Shown here piece after piece: positions 10,001 to 19,384 of a stretch of 34,227 nucleotides of DNA. The notes under the pieces are model-generated. The model saw nothing but the letters and a program-made list of their open reading frames with translations, was not told where the DNA came from and ran no database searches. The translations under genes and the position numbers were made by a program. Numbering within the stretch: the stretch's first letter is position 1; each line of letters opens with the position of its first letter. This stretch comes from a virus: positions 14,201 to 48,427 of the IMG/VR virus record IMGVR_UViG_3300030106_006063. The stretch is one strand, 5' to 3'.

Positions 10001-13000
10001 GAGCTAGCCACTGCACTAAACATTAATGATCAGGGCCAAATGGGCTTCTTCGATGATGGCTCAACAGAAACAGATGTTGATACTGCAATTGCTCAGCAGT
10101 ACGCCGAACGAACACAACAACCAACCATTGGGCGAAAGAAAGGAAAACCAGATGAACAACCATTGGGGGATAAGCGAAAACCTGACAGTACCGATAGCAG
10201 AGGGCCAGACGCAGATCAGCCGAGCGGAGTACGAAGACCTGCTGGTAGAGCAGATGAACAAAAGACTGGACGCGGAAGTGATCCAGAACGTGTGGATGGA
10301 CCTGACGGGGGAACTGATAGACCTGGACGAACCGGGGGAGATGATACTGCGGATACCACAGATGCGGATGGTGCTGGGGTGGGAGGACAGCGACGATCTG
10401 AGCCAAGAGATGCAGATCGACCCGAAGCAGGTGGGACGACCGGGGCCGATGGAGGAGGACAGCCTCCTGTCGATGGTGAACAACGCGGATCGGGTGAGGT
10501 AGATGAAGAGTCTGGTCTTTCTAGCGATGCAATGGAAAGCATCAGACAAAAAATGAAAGCGAAGTTTGCAGAAGATAAACCACAGGAGAAACAACCAAAG
10601 AAAAAACGTGGAGTCCAAAAGAAGAGCAGCGAAAAGCAGCCAAAGCCAATCTCGCAAGAAAAAGCTAAAGCACAGCAAGATGTGGACGACGCTGCGCAAA
10701 AGTTAATTGACTTGGTGAGAGGCTCAGACATTCCGAGTGATACAACAGACATGCTAGCTGGTCTTCCAGCAGACCAATTAATTGATGCTGCAGTCGAATA
10801 CGTGTCGGCACAGCTCAAATTAAAAGCAATTACGTTTAGGGAATTTGCACTTCTTGCGATTGAAAAATTTGGCGATGCAATAGAAGCATTAGCACCATAC
10901 CTAGAAGCTGCGTGGCGGGTCGCACGAGAGATGGGTATGACAAAAGAAAAAGCAGGCAAGATCTTAGATTTCCGAGAAGCAGCACAGTCTCGTCCAACTG
11001 CCGCTGCGTCACCTGCACAGCCAACCGGCGATGAGTTTCAGGTTGTTTACAGCCCTTCGTCTAAGGCTGGGGCATTCGGCACGCTTCTCCCGAAGAACCA
11101 CGAGGATGCTGTAAACAAGGCTCTCGCTGAGCTTGCCGAAAAGCATGGGTCAGTTGATCAATTTGTTGGCGACAGGCTTGGTTTTACTCCAGAGGAAATG
11201 AAAGATGGTCGCTTATCCGGCGAGCAGATAGATGCCGTTGCACTGGCGATTGCAGCCCATGAAGGAAACCGTGCGTACATCAATGGTGATCAAACCGGAA
11301 TAGGAAAAGGTCGCGTTGCTGCAGCCATGATTCGTTACGCGCAGCACCACCTAAAGAAGGTTCCTACGTTCTTTACGATTGATCCACCGCTATTTGCCAA
11401 CATGATGGAGGACTTGGAAGCAATAGGCGTTAAAAACGTGAAGCCGTTGATGGTCAACGCAATCACAGGTTCAAAGGCGATTAAGCTGCCTGACGGAACA
11501 ACCTTAAGCCAGGAGCGGGAAGATTCTGATAATAAGCTTACGCAAGTTGCCGAATCCCTTGCTAAAGGAAATGCTGCAAAAGCAGATGGAGAAACGTACA
11601 ACGTCATTTTTGCAACGTATTCACAGTTGAGTCCAGCACCAGACGGTGAGTACAAGCGAGTCGCGTTGCTTCGCAGTATTGCAAAGAGCAGCTTTATGAT
11701 ATTGGACGAAAGCCACAAGGCTGGCGGTAGTGCTGCTTCAGGAGCTGACAGCAGAGATGGCTCGCCTACTTTAGCTGGCAACATGCGTAGAATTCTTGCC
11801 AACGCATTCGGTGCTTATTTCTCAAGTGCAACTTGGTCTAAGTCTCCAGCCACAACTGACCTATATGCCCTGACGGGCATGGCAGCTGCTACTTACAACA
11901 ATGCTGCATTGCTTGCAGAAACTATTCGCGCAGGTGGCGTCCCACTGCAGCAGGTAAACTCGCAGATGGCTGTTGAGAACGGCACGATGATGCGAAGAGA
12001 GCGTGATTTCACAGGAATAGAGTTTTCGCCACAGGTGGTTGAGGTTGACTTAGACCCAATCGACAAAACAGCGGAAATACTGTCAGCAATAAATGCCTTT
12101 GACCAAGAAAAGAAAAAAGTCACAAAGCGGCTGCATCGCCACCGCAACAGGATGAACGAAAGTCTGCCGAAAGGCCAGACGATCACTAAGGTTAGTGACA
12201 CGAGGTTCACGCAAAGATTAAACGATGTTTCGTCAGCACTGTTGCTTGCGCTTAAGGCTGAAGCAACAGCAGATGCAGCGATTGATTCACTGGACAATGG
12301 AGAATCGCCGGTTATCTATATCGACAATACTTTTGAGTCAATGCTTGTTGAGTACGCAAAAAGCAAAGGCATAGAAGTAGGTGAGGAAATTGACATTACT
12401 TACAAAGACTTCCTTCTTGATTATCTCGAAAAAGCAAGGACGGTGACCTACACTCGCGAGGTTGCAAATGAAGAAGGACAGATAAAAACAGTTAAAGAGA
12501 AAAAAAGATTACCAGACGACGATCTGCCGGAAGCGATGCTTCGTCAGTTTAAAAAAGCAAAAGAGCTGATCGAAAAAAGCGACATTGACCTACCTGCTTC
12601 ACCCATCGATGCGATCAGAAAAAAACTAGAGGACAACAATCGCAGCGTGGCAGAAATAACTGGGCGTAAAAATGTCATCAATTACATTGACGGTAAGCCA
12701 AGGTTGAGCAAGCGACCTGCGGCGGAAACAGGACCACAGGGCATAAACAATAGTATCAATGGTTTTAACAGTAAGAAAATCGATGTTCTTATCATTAACG
12801 AAAAAGGGGCCACTGGCGTAAACATGCACGCTAGTGAGCAATTTGAGAATCAGCAAAAGCGAAGGATGATCATTGCTCAAGCAGCGAAGAATATTGACAC
12901 GTTCATGCAATCACTAGGCCGTGTTAATCGAACAGGCCAAGTGGTTAAACCCGCTTACAACCTGATCATGACAAACGCACCAGCTGAGACTCGCCCAGCC

Positions 13001-16000
13001 TCGATGCTTGTCCAGAAACTTGCTGGGTTAAACGCAAACGTAACAGCTTCAGACCAAGGCAGTGTCTCATTCGACACGCCGAACATCTACAACAGGATTG
13101 GTGACAACATCGTCGCCGAGTATGTCGCTGAACGCCCATCTCTCAACGATGAGTTGGGTGGACTTGTTAGGGTCAACAGGAACAACCAGCCCAAAAAAAC
13201 AGAGGGTGTTGCGTTAAAGGTAAGCGGTCGAATGATAATGATGCCGCGTGCGGAGCAGGACGCATTTTGGGAGGCCGTCACCTTTGCATTTAACGAGCAA
13301 ATTGCTGCTCTTGATGCAATCAACAAAAACCCCTTGTCTGTCAAAACAGTTGACATGCAAGCAGAAACCTTAGAGACACTGCAAATTTTTGAGGGCGAAG
13401 CAGACGCGAGCAACGTGTATGAACGCCCAGCGTTTTTGGAAAAGGTGAGTTCTGAAAAGCAAGGCGAACCATATTCGTCTAATGAGGTCACCGAATCCGT
13501 ACATAAGTTTTATGGTCATGATCCGCAAGGAAGAGCAACGCTGCAAGGCTCTTCCAATCAGTGGCTCGACAAGACAATGCAACAAGTTGAGTCGCAGGTT
13601 GAGCAGAAGCTTGGTGAAATCAAAGACCCCGCCTCACGCAAAAAACAGGGAAGGCATCAAAGTGACCAACTGCAAAAGTTGCGGGAACTGCTGTATAAGT
13701 TTGCTCCTGGTAAAAACATCATGTACGTGGAAGGCGAATTTCTTGAAGGCCAAGTTAACTCACTCACTGATGGCGTAGTGCTTTCTCTAACACACAAGTC
13801 CAAGTCAGGCTTTGCGACAGCTAGGTCTGGTTGGTTTGCAGAGATTGCTTTAGCCAGCCCTGACAAAGTAATCAGCGTTCCGTTGTCTAGGCTCATATCG
13901 TCTGAGCCGGATCAAGATTTTGCGGTTCTTTCGGGCGACGGAAAGTTTATGGAGCAACGTGTGCTTGATCGCTTTGATGAGCCATCGTCCAGCAACAAAG
14001 AGGTTCGGTACATTGCCACTGGAAACCTGCTCGCTGCGTTTGCGCTTGTAAAAGACGAACAGGGCAGGGTTACTTTTTACACAGACAAAGAGGGCAATCA
14101 AAAAACCGGCATCTTGTTGCCTCGCAAATTTGTCTTCGCAGATTGGCAAAAGAAACAGCCGATAGCAGCATCGACTGTTTCTGATGTGCGGGCGATACTT
14201 GCCTTGGATGGTTTTCTTAAAACACCTGATGGCATTGTCACAATCACTGCACCGAACAAGTTCTCTGCGCTGCAGGTTAGTTTCAAAAATGACCAGATGC
14301 GAAGCAGGGCTTACCTCGAAGACAAAGGCATTACAGATGCTGCCAAGCAGGACTACGAGCCTTACGGCAGTGGGTACGTAAAGGTCACTGTCAGAAAGCG
14401 AGCAGATCAAGATGCTCTCATACAACATCTGCTTGATGCATATGGCGTAGTTTCGCCAAAGCAATCAGCAAACGAAAAAGCTACGTGGACTGACGAAAAG
14501 ATGACAGTCCCGTCTATGGAGCCGGATGCGAAGCAGAAGAGGCTTGGTGGCAAGAGAGGTCCGAAGACAACACAACAACAGCAAAAGCGTCTTGGGGCAA
14601 GAAAAGCTGTTACCGAGGAAGGTAAGGCTTTGCTGAACGAAATCGCTAACGATGGCGACAAGCGTGAAGTTGGCATGCCGAGTATTGCTAGATTTTTGAT
14701 TGAAGCTTTCGAGGGCATTCCCTTCTTCACAAGAAGCCAAACAACAGCCAAGTCGCCTGCCTTGTTTCGCGATCAAGGCTCAGCAATCTTCACGCGATCA
14801 TCTGACTTCAGTGGCAACCTGCATGAGGCGGGTCACGCGATGTACGCAATGCTCACTGACACGAACCCTTTGTGGTTGTTTGAGAAGATGAACGACATGG
14901 CAGACCTTGCTGCCAAAAACATGGAAGACGGTCTCGCTAGTGCGCCCACCGCCAAGGAAGGATTTGCAGAGTTCGTAAGGTTGTTTGTAACTGACCCAGC
15001 GAGCCTTGACCCTGCGTTGAAGCGAGAAGTTGAGAACATGATCGCTAAGGTAGACGTTCAGGCTTTAAACGTCTTGCGTGATGCAGCAATTGCTCATGCT
15101 CGTCACATAAGCAGGCCGGAAGCAGAGCAGGACATTGCAAATAGAAACGATGCTGCTATGCAATCTAGCAAGCTAGACAAGTTTATGCAGGGTGCGAAGA
15201 TTGGTGCTGTGCATATATTTGGCGAGGGAAATGTCCCGCACATGATAATGCAACAACTTTACGCAAAAGCCACTGGAACAAACGCTGCTGAGATGGCAGA
15301 CCCGACTCCGCTCTCTAGGCTGATGCGGTCTGTTTTCAAAAGACGCAGCGCACAACAGCAGAGAAATGCAGAAGAAGTCGCAGCGGAAATGGAAAACATG
15401 CACGACACTCCCGCTGACTTAGATCGTGCGCATGCAGATAGACTTCGCGCTCCCGCTGAGATTGGTCAGGCGTTGCAAGGCTCAAAAAGCTTCCAAGGCA
15501 TCGCTGTGATGCTCGGCGACAATGGGTTTGCAAATCTCGATGATGGAGATTTAAACAAGCTGCGTCGTGCTGGGTTCAGCATTCCAGAAAGAGCTGACTT
15601 TGCTAGGCAAGGACAAGAGCAAGTTTTGCACGACAAGTCGCTTCAACAAATCATGGACTCCATCCCAGATAGCGAGTATGCAGAATTTGAGCAAGCCGCA
15701 ATGGACCGTGCAGCAGTTGAACGATGGGAGAAAAACCAGCAAGAGTATCCGGGCAGAAATGATCCTGCGACCCCTCATAGGCATCCTGCTGCATTGAAGA
15801 AGTCAGTGGACGAGGCATTCGCAGAAAACCCTCATTGGGAACAAGCGGCTGCTGATATCAAAAAGTTTATGGATCAATCACTTCTTCTTTCCTTGCTTTC
15901 AGGAACTAAGTCTGCTGACGAACTAGCAAAGATCATTACTGAATACAAATACTACGTACCTCTGCAAAGGCAGCAGGGCGATGTTGGAGCCGGATCGCGA

Positions 16001-18913
16001 GGCAGCATAAGTGCTTCTGATCCTAACTTTGGGATTTACCGTGCGTATGGCTCGCTCCGTCCATACTTGAATATTGAGAACTCCGTAATCAATCGAATTA
16101 CGCGGGCAATTGGTGACTACCACACAAACGCTGTTAACCGAGCTGTTTTAGAGTTCTCTCGCTCTATCGCAAATAATCGCGCATTTCCATTTGATGTGCG
16201 CAAAGACGCTGAGCAAATGATGATACCGCTCAAGAAAGACATAGCGGTAGCAGCAAAAATACCCAAAGAGGAAATGGTAAAAATCGCTGCAAACTTTGCT
16301 AACAGGCAAATCCTTACGGATTCCGGCGTAAATGTTGATGGGCTTAAGGACAGCGAACTGGAAGCAAAGTTTGAGGAAACAAATAAGTCGCAGTTCTTTA
16401 TAAAACCAGAGAACATAAACTTCGAGGTACTTGGTCGCACAGAGTACAGGCAAGTTCGGCCTAACATGCCAAGTGTTCAAGGCGTTTTTGAAAATGGCAA
16501 GCTGACTTATTACCTAGTTAACGATCCGTTAATGAACATGTTCATGCGAATGAGCGTTGGTGACTCGCGTACTGGAAAAGGTGGTAATGCGTTATTGAAG
16601 TTCATCACGAGATCGTTTAACGAAGTCGCTAAGCCCTGGAAAGAACAATACACACGCACGCTAGGGTTTTTAGTAAACAACTTAATTCGCGATGCACAAA
16701 CAGCAATGGTGAATCACCCCGACATCGACGCGAACAAGTTTGTTCCTTACATGTTCCAAGCTCAAGCTCTAATGGCGCAGCTTGGAATTGGCAAAGGAGC
16801 TGAGTTCGCTGACATGGCGAACAAGGCTGCAGAGTATAGGGCAAGCTATGTTGATGCAGCAGATGCTCCTGCAAACAAAAAGCTGCTTAAGTCGTTTGTG
16901 AATCTGATAACAGATGGAATTTATAGAGAAGGTTTTCTTGGACAAAGCACAGGCGAGAAGGTGACGAGCCTGTTTGGTATTGCAAGTTCAATAGTGCTGA
17001 AGCCTATGGACATCATCACGACCTTGACAGGCTTAAAGAAAGCTTCGGATTTTACCGAATCGTTAACGCGAAAAGGTGCGTTCATCGTTGCTAAGAAAAA
17101 AGGCTTGTCTGATGCTAAAGCGAGAGAAAGGTTTGATAAGATTTCTGGGAACTTCGCACAAAGGCAGTACAACCGCAGTGCCGCCGAGCTGGTAAAAGGC
17201 ATGGGCTTTCTGAATCCAAACCTGCAAATCTTATCGCAGCTAGTGGTGTCAGTCACGCCTTGGAACCCAGCTAAGCGTCACAAGCTAAACGCCTACATGG
17301 TAGCTAGCTTGGTTGGCGTAGGCATCGCTTCAAAGATAGCAGAGATAATGCTTTCAGAAATGCTTGAGGACGACGACGAAAGATACGACAGGCTTTTGAG
17401 AGCAGCCGAAACCCCTGAGCAAGAAAAGCTCCGAAGCATGGCAATACCGCAACCTTGGGGCGGAACTCTCCGGCTTCCTTACGACAATAACATTACGGGT
17501 GCAATCGTTTCGTACGCAGCAAATACTTTTGGCGAGTGGTACTACGGAAGCGATTTCATTGCCGATTTGCGTGGAGAGAAAGCAGTCAAGACTGACGTGG
17601 ATTCCGCAGAAAGGCGTTGGGAGTTGCTAAAAAAATCGGCTGGCTCTGTTGGCTTCAACATTGGTTCTTTCTTACCCCCTAGGGTTGGAACAGCTGTTGA
17701 ATTATCAGCGAACGAAAATTTTTACCTAGGGAGTGAAATCGTCCCACAAAACCTATTGGACCGCAATTTAGGCAACGATCACATGGCGTTTTACAACTCA
17801 ACGCCTGAGCTGTATGTATGGGCTTCTAATAAGTTGAGAAGCATGCCGTTCTTTGAGCCATCTGTATCGCCGCTGACTATCCAGCATGGCTTCCGTGGGC
17901 TGACTCACAGTTTCTACGACGACACTATTAAGTATTTAGACAAAGTAAAACGTGGCGGTGTTGACCACCTCAAAGACAACCCGTTTACACGAGGCTTGCA
18001 AAACCGAGATCCTCGCGGCTTCTACTCTAGAAGCGTGCAGCGAGTGATGGACGATGTCGCGGAAGGCAGGAAGATAGAGCTTGAGCTTAAAGACAACAAA
18101 GGCTTAAGCAATGAGCAAAAGGCGACACAAAGGAAAAAGCTCAAAGAGCTGCAGGAAATCATGGCTGTTGGTAAGCAGCTTGAAGAGTTGCGAGCGGAGG
18201 CGAGGCTGTACGCGATGGATGATGAATTACGCGACCCTGTAAAAGAAGCAGAAATAAGCAGGAAGATGTCTGACATTGCACGAGGATTTATCATGGATGA
18301 TAAGCGTGACATCAGCTACATGAATGCTTACTTCGACGAGCAGATGGATAAGGTTACTCCTTACCAGCCAACCAAGAACAAGGCTTACAAAGACGGCAAG
18401 GGATCCCCGACTCTGACGATGAAGCCTGTCCGTCCCGGCATAGCTAGACCAGCAGCAGGTTCAGTTGGAAATGCACAGGCAAAAGCACAATGGAAAAAAT
18501 ACGACGAAGATTTCACCGCGTACAAAAAGTCAAGCAAGAAGTTAGCAAGCTTTCAGCTGGACATGGATCTTGCTCGTGAGTTTACCGTTGACTACATGAA
18601 ATGGCTGGCAAACAACACGGATCAACCTGGCGTTCCTGAGAAGATTGATGAGATTTTGAAGAGCGAAGATCTGTTGAAAATTGTTGACCCTAACAATGAG
18701 CCATACATTCCGAGGGCAAGAAAAGGTGTGGATCGAGTCAAACAGTTGCGTGAATACTTGGAGGCTAAAAAAACTCGAAAGCGAGCAATCGCTCAGGCAC
18801 AGCAGTTGTACCAAGTTCGCAAAGCTATTCTTAAGCAGCGTGATTTTCAAAAGGCTGCAGCCGAGCAGCAGGAATTAGAGAGGCTGCAAGAGGTGAACCC
18901 AGCAGCTAATTGA
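7028..18913 (+). CDS. Giant polyvalent virion protein: ParB-like, SF2 helicase, zincin and LPD38-like domains, 3961 aa
   Basis: The largest gene, about a third of the window. Residues 125-210 and 255-305 are Ala/Gly-rich amphipathic or hydrophobic helices, possibly membrane-active. Residues about 340-620 are disordered. A DdrB/ParB-like domain follows (VVEADDLTPSHD near 647; GGNAR 727-731). After a Gly/Asp/Arg linker (about 1030-1160) comes a Strawberry-notch/DarB-type helicase: Walker A GDQTGIGKGR 1420-1429, DESH 1560-1563, SSAT 1599-1602, motif VI QSLGRVNRTGQ 1961-1971. A zincin motif HEAGH lies at 2599-2603 with possible third ligand E2644 or E2648. An LPD38-like region (NNLIRDAQTA from 3217) and charged coiled coils finish it. 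This matches the polyvalent proteins of phages and conjugative elements, injected with DNA to protect it or subvert the host. AAGG at 7017-7020 supports the start. There is no methyltransferase domain, unlike P1 DarB. Confidence 0.9.
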   Translation: MPLTDAERKQQEYEETIRKAAQNAVLKKTDPTAEEFLRSYFRNAAVARLARADAEDRETSGLVAEQFARGMYQPITGLAARAAGFLPEQTKRRLRGSGAIPYGDAETVQAVEGAFQSAAYERYPEGKLGGALKIGMAVGQQLPAMIGAGMTGGLPALVTYYGTTSANESYSEAKNKGIDDATALKYAAVAGATEVAVTSAFAGAGKLLAGSKVAPAGLGGAERVAASYGSKAKETSEGVLKALLPKTQTLADYGSEVVEEVVIETINNLARAGFEVDMEAADRERMVESAWQAALQAVAMTGALKTPKYMADVGGQIRDKVQRKGFYTDEVTDGSEIIDAAKSPDPAPEQQAAQQESPQQQPEAEFDPLQIASDFLNNNRTDVDSPDFQAAKSVFAQNENPDAQEFAKQLEKKEFEIRAILAAAKNATQPAAEPQTAPDATADPAATPEPEVAEPLSAEEQFVQDGTVPGGMLDAIATKISQGEELTGFEQDVRNANSEDVNRILEERKAAAAPTSAQEPEVTPPETPPTDPFETVVKGFEEAIGEGRTFNETEKLQRAQFEAGDDSSITQGFANRAFNQAVANIKARTEQGAEDGEEEAGQEAARQPRVDRANPNNRPEVANVGRPGKEGTLNLADGKTTKVRYYVVEADDLTPSHDARRNYRSNLLEGEEENERAYGDTDQGRASRETVRNIAQVDPSKVELLTSDNPTATDGPPMVEALGLVLGGNARAMGMQLAYSNEDNPEAAARLKKQMVDSAAKFGINPDDVERMDQPIIVRELLEADSFANLSRLLNENLTTAKPAETEAVSRGKAVSVDTARAIGSAMQSQGDEFLSMRDVLGNAKIAGKIIDLLRSDGAWTNADSTRYLNAQGNLNEDGKNVIEAMLVGRVIDDPAIAGAAPPVVKQKLLFAMGAITAMSADETHGKRFGEILKTAIEAYPEYKASGQSASEFFLKQQSLIEFAGQGDPSVMAVADALEKLPLRKFRGAMKELATALNINDQGQMGFFDDGSTETDVDTAIAQQYAERTQQPTIGRKKGKPDEQPLGDKRKPDSTDSRGPDADQPSGVRRPAGRADEQKTGRGSDPERVDGPDGGTDRPGRTGGDDTADTTDADGAGVGGQRRSEPRDADRPEAGGTTGADGGGQPPVDGEQRGSGEVDEESGLSSDAMESIRQKMKAKFAEDKPQEKQPKKKRGVQKKSSEKQPKPISQEKAKAQQDVDDAAQKLIDLVRGSDIPSDTTDMLAGLPADQLIDAAVEYVSAQLKLKAITFREFALLAIEKFGDAIEALAPYLEAAWRVAREMGMTKEKAGKILDFREAAQSRPTAAASPAQPTGDEFQVVYSPSSKAGAFGTLLPKNHEDAVNKALAELAEKHGSVDQFVGDRLGFTPEEMKDGRLSGEQIDAVALAIAAHEGNRAYINGDQTGIGKGRVAAAMIRYAQHHLKKVPTFFTIDPPLFANMMEDLEAIGVKNVKPLMVNAITGSKAIKLPDGTTLSQEREDSDNKLTQVAESLAKGNAAKADGETYNVIFATYSQLSPAPDGEYKRVALLRSIAKSSFMILDESHKAGGSAASGADSRDGSPTLAGNMRRILANAFGAYFSSATWSKSPATTDLYALTGMAAATYNNAALLAETIRAGGVPLQQVNSQMAVENGTMMRRERDFTGIEFSPQVVEVDLDPIDKTAEILSAINAFDQEKKKVTKRLHRHRNRMNESLPKGQTITKVSDTRFTQRLNDVSSALLLALKAEATADAAIDSLDNGESPVIYIDNTFESMLVEYAKSKGIEVGEEIDITYKDFLLDYLEKARTVTYTREVANEEGQIKTVKEKKRLPDDDLPEAMLRQFKKAKELIEKSDIDLPASPIDAIRKKLEDNNRSVAEITGRKNVINYIDGKPRLSKRPAAETGPQGINNSINGFNSKKIDVLIINEKGATGVNMHASEQFENQQKRRMIIAQAAKNIDTFMQSLGRVNRTGQVVKPAYNLIMTNAPAETRPASMLVQKLAGLNANVTASDQGSVSFDTPNIYNRIGDNIVAEYVAERPSLNDELGGLVRVNRNNQPKKTEGVALKVSGRMIMMPRAEQDAFWEAVTFAFNEQIAALDAINKNPLSVKTVDMQAETLETLQIFEGEADASNVYERPAFLEKVSSEKQGEPYSSNEVTESVHKFYGHDPQGRATLQGSSNQWLDKTMQQVESQVEQKLGEIKDPASRKKQGRHQSDQLQKLRELLYKFAPGKNIMYVEGEFLEGQVNSLTDGVVLSLTHKSKSGFATARSGWFAEIALASPDKVISVPLSRLISSEPDQDFAVLSGDGKFMEQRVLDRFDEPSSSNKEVRYIATGNLLAAFALVKDEQGRVTFYTDKEGNQKTGILLPRKFVFADWQKKQPIAASTVSDVRAILALDGFLKTPDGIVTITAPNKFSALQVSFKNDQMRSRAYLEDKGITDAAKQDYEPYGSGYVKVTVRKRADQDALIQHLLDAYGVVSPKQSANEKATWTDEKMTVPSMEPDAKQKRLGGKRGPKTTQQQQKRLGARKAVTEEGKALLNEIANDGDKREVGMPSIARFLIEAFEGIPFFTRSQTTAKSPALFRDQGSAIFTRSSDFSGNLHEAGHAMYAMLTDTNPLWLFEKMNDMADLAAKNMEDGLASAPTAKEGFAEFVRLFVTDPASLDPALKREVENMIAKVDVQALNVLRDAAIAHARHISRPEAEQDIANRNDAAMQSSKLDKFMQGAKIGAVHIFGEGNVPHMIMQQLYAKATGTNAAEMADPTPLSRLMRSVFKRRSAQQQRNAEEVAAEMENMHDTPADLDRAHADRLRAPAEIGQALQGSKSFQGIAVMLGDNGFANLDDGDLNKLRRAGFSIPERADFARQGQEQVLHDKSLQQIMDSIPDSEYAEFEQAAMDRAAVERWEKNQQEYPGRNDPATPHRHPAALKKSVDEAFAENPHWEQAAADIKKFMDQSLLLSLLSGTKSADELAKIITEYKYYVPLQRQQGDVGAGSRGSISASDPNFGIYRAYGSLRPYLNIENSVINRITRAIGDYHTNAVNRAVLEFSRSIANNRAFPFDVRKDAEQMMIPLKKDIAVAAKIPKEEMVKIAANFANRQILTDSGVNVDGLKDSELEAKFEETNKSQFFIKPENINFEVLGRTEYRQVRPNMPSVQGVFENGKLTYYLVNDPLMNMFMRMSVGDSRTGKGGNALLKFITRSFNEVAKPWKEQYTRTLGFLVNNLIRDAQTAMVNHPDIDANKFVPYMFQAQALMAQLGIGKGAEFADMANKAAEYRASYVDAADAPANKKLLKSFVNLITDGIYREGFLGQSTGEKVTSLFGIASSIVLKPMDIITTLTGLKKASDFTESLTRKGAFIVAKKKGLSDAKARERFDKISGNFAQRQYNRSAAELVKGMGFLNPNLQILSQLVVSVTPWNPAKRHKLNAYMVASLVGVGIASKIAEIMLSEMLEDDDERYDRLLRAAETPEQEKLRSMAIPQPWGGTLRLPYDNNITGAIVSYAANTFGEWYYGSDFIADLRGEKAVKTDVDSAERRWELLKKSAGSVGFNIGSFLPPRVGTAVELSANENFYLGSEIVPQNLLDRNLGNDHMAFYNSTPELYVWASNKLRSMPFFEPSVSPLTIQHGFRGLTHSFYDDTIKYLDKVKRGGVDHLKDNPFTRGLQNRDPRGFYSRSVQRVMDDVAEGRKIELELKDNKGLSNEQKATQRKKLKELQEIMAVGKQLEELRAEARLYAMDDELRDPVKEAEISRKMSDIARGFIMDDKRDISYMNAYFDEQMDKVTPYQPTKNKAYKDGKGSPTLTMKPVRPGIARPAAGSVGNAQAKAQWKKYDEDFTAYKKSSKKLASFQLDMDLAREFTVDYMKWLANNTDQPGVPEKIDEILKSEDLLKIVDPNNEPYIPRARKGVDRVKQLREYLEAKKTRKRAIAQAQQLYQVRKAILKQRDFQKAAAEQQELERLQEVNPAAN
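10152..10502 (+). CDS. Candidate nested ORF (+1 frame) inside the giant gene, 116 aa
   Basis: Within the disordered linker of the giant protein, the +1 frame is open from ATG 10152, with AAAGGA ending at 10144 (7-nt spacing), to TAG 10502. Its product looks more protein-like than the host frame there. It has alternating hydrophobic and charged residues such as QNVWMDLTGELIDLDEPGE and LRIPQMRMVLGWEDSDDL. The main frame is a monotonous Asp/Gly/Arg/Pro/Thr linker. Open shifted frames do arise easily from GAT-GGA-type repeats, so it may be a by-product. I recognise no homologue. Confidence 0.22.
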   Translation: MNNHWGISENLTVPIAEGQTQISRAEYEDLLVEQMNKRLDAEVIQNVWMDLTGELIDLDEPGEMILRIPQMRMVLGWEDSDDLSQEMQIDPKQVGRPGPMEEDSLLSMVNNADRVR

Positions 18914-18922
18914 TTTATTCTC

Positions 18923-18949
18923 GTGCAACTGACACAATAGCAGTTGCAC
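18923..18949 (+). terminator. Perfect 9-bp inverted repeat between giant gene and nuclease gene
   Basis: GTGCAACTG (18923-18931) pairs perfectly with CAGTTGCAC (18941-18949) around a 9-nt loop, starting 9 nt after the giant gene's TGA. No T-tract follows; the next bases are AAGGAG, the ribosome site of the nuclease gene. It may be a processing or RNA-stability hairpin, or a repressor-type operator rather than an intrinsic terminator. It lies exactly at the junction between the structural and membrane/nuclease modules. Confidence 0.45.
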
Positions 18950-18961
18950 AAGGAGCCGCTG

Positions 18962-19384
18962 ATGCCTGAAGACAACTATTACAGGGATGCTGAACTATTG
19001 CGGGTGATCGACGGCGATACCTTTGTGCTGAGCATTGATCTAGGTTTCGGGATTTGGGTTCGTCAGCACGTAAGGCTGGCTGGCCTCGATACACCTGAAG
19101 TTCGCGGAACGGAGCGTTTGGCCGGAAAGTTTGTGGCCGAGAAGATTTCGGAGTGGCTCAGCGGGCGAGTGAGTTGCGTACTAGCGTCGAAACAATTCTC
19201 AACCGGAAAGTACGGGCGTTGCCTCGGTGAGATTTATTTTGGCGACCTGTCAATTAATCAGTGGCTGCTTGAGCAGGGACTTGCGTGGCAGACAGATTCG
19301 AGCGGAAGAGTTGCTGCTCGCGATGTATCCCATTTGCACATTCCCCCTGGCATCAAGCAACAAGTGAGGGAGGCTCAGGCATGA
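18962..19384 (+). CDS. Thermonuclease (Snase-like) family protein, 140 aa
   Basis: This is a staphylococcal-nuclease-fold enzyme predicted to cleave DNA or RNA with Ca2+. The catalytic pattern is intact: VIDGDTF with D17/D19, RLAGLDTPE with R38, D43 and E46, and GKYGR with R86 (equivalent to R87 of the Staphylococcus enzyme). The length is about that of the core domain, with no visible signal peptide. The ATG at 18962 follows AGGAG (18951-18955, 6-nt spacing); an upstream TTG at 18944 lies inside a hairpin and is not needed. It leads a run of overlapping small membrane-protein genes. Degradation of host nucleic acid is plausible. Confidence 0.88.
   Translation: MPEDNYYRDAELLRVIDGDTFVLSIDLGFGIWVRQHVRLAGLDTPEVRGTERLAGKFVAEKISEWLSGRVSCVLASKQFSTGKYGRCLGEIYFGDLSINQWLLEQGLAWQTDSSGRVAARDVSHLHIPPGIKQQVREAQA

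Noticed and set aside
10216-10959. Minus-strand 247-aa frame opposite the giant gene
   Set aside because: Its Ser/Ala/Pro-rich composition is that of an antisense of Gly/Asp-rich codons; no ribosome site or coherent motif.
13850-14464. Minus-strand 204-aa frame opposite the giant gene
   Set aside because: Shadow frame: no motif, no ribosome site, inside a clear coding gene.
18944-18961. TTG start at 18944 for the nuclease
   Set aside because: It lies in the 3' arm of a perfect hairpin; ATG 18962 has an AGGAG site 6 nt away.
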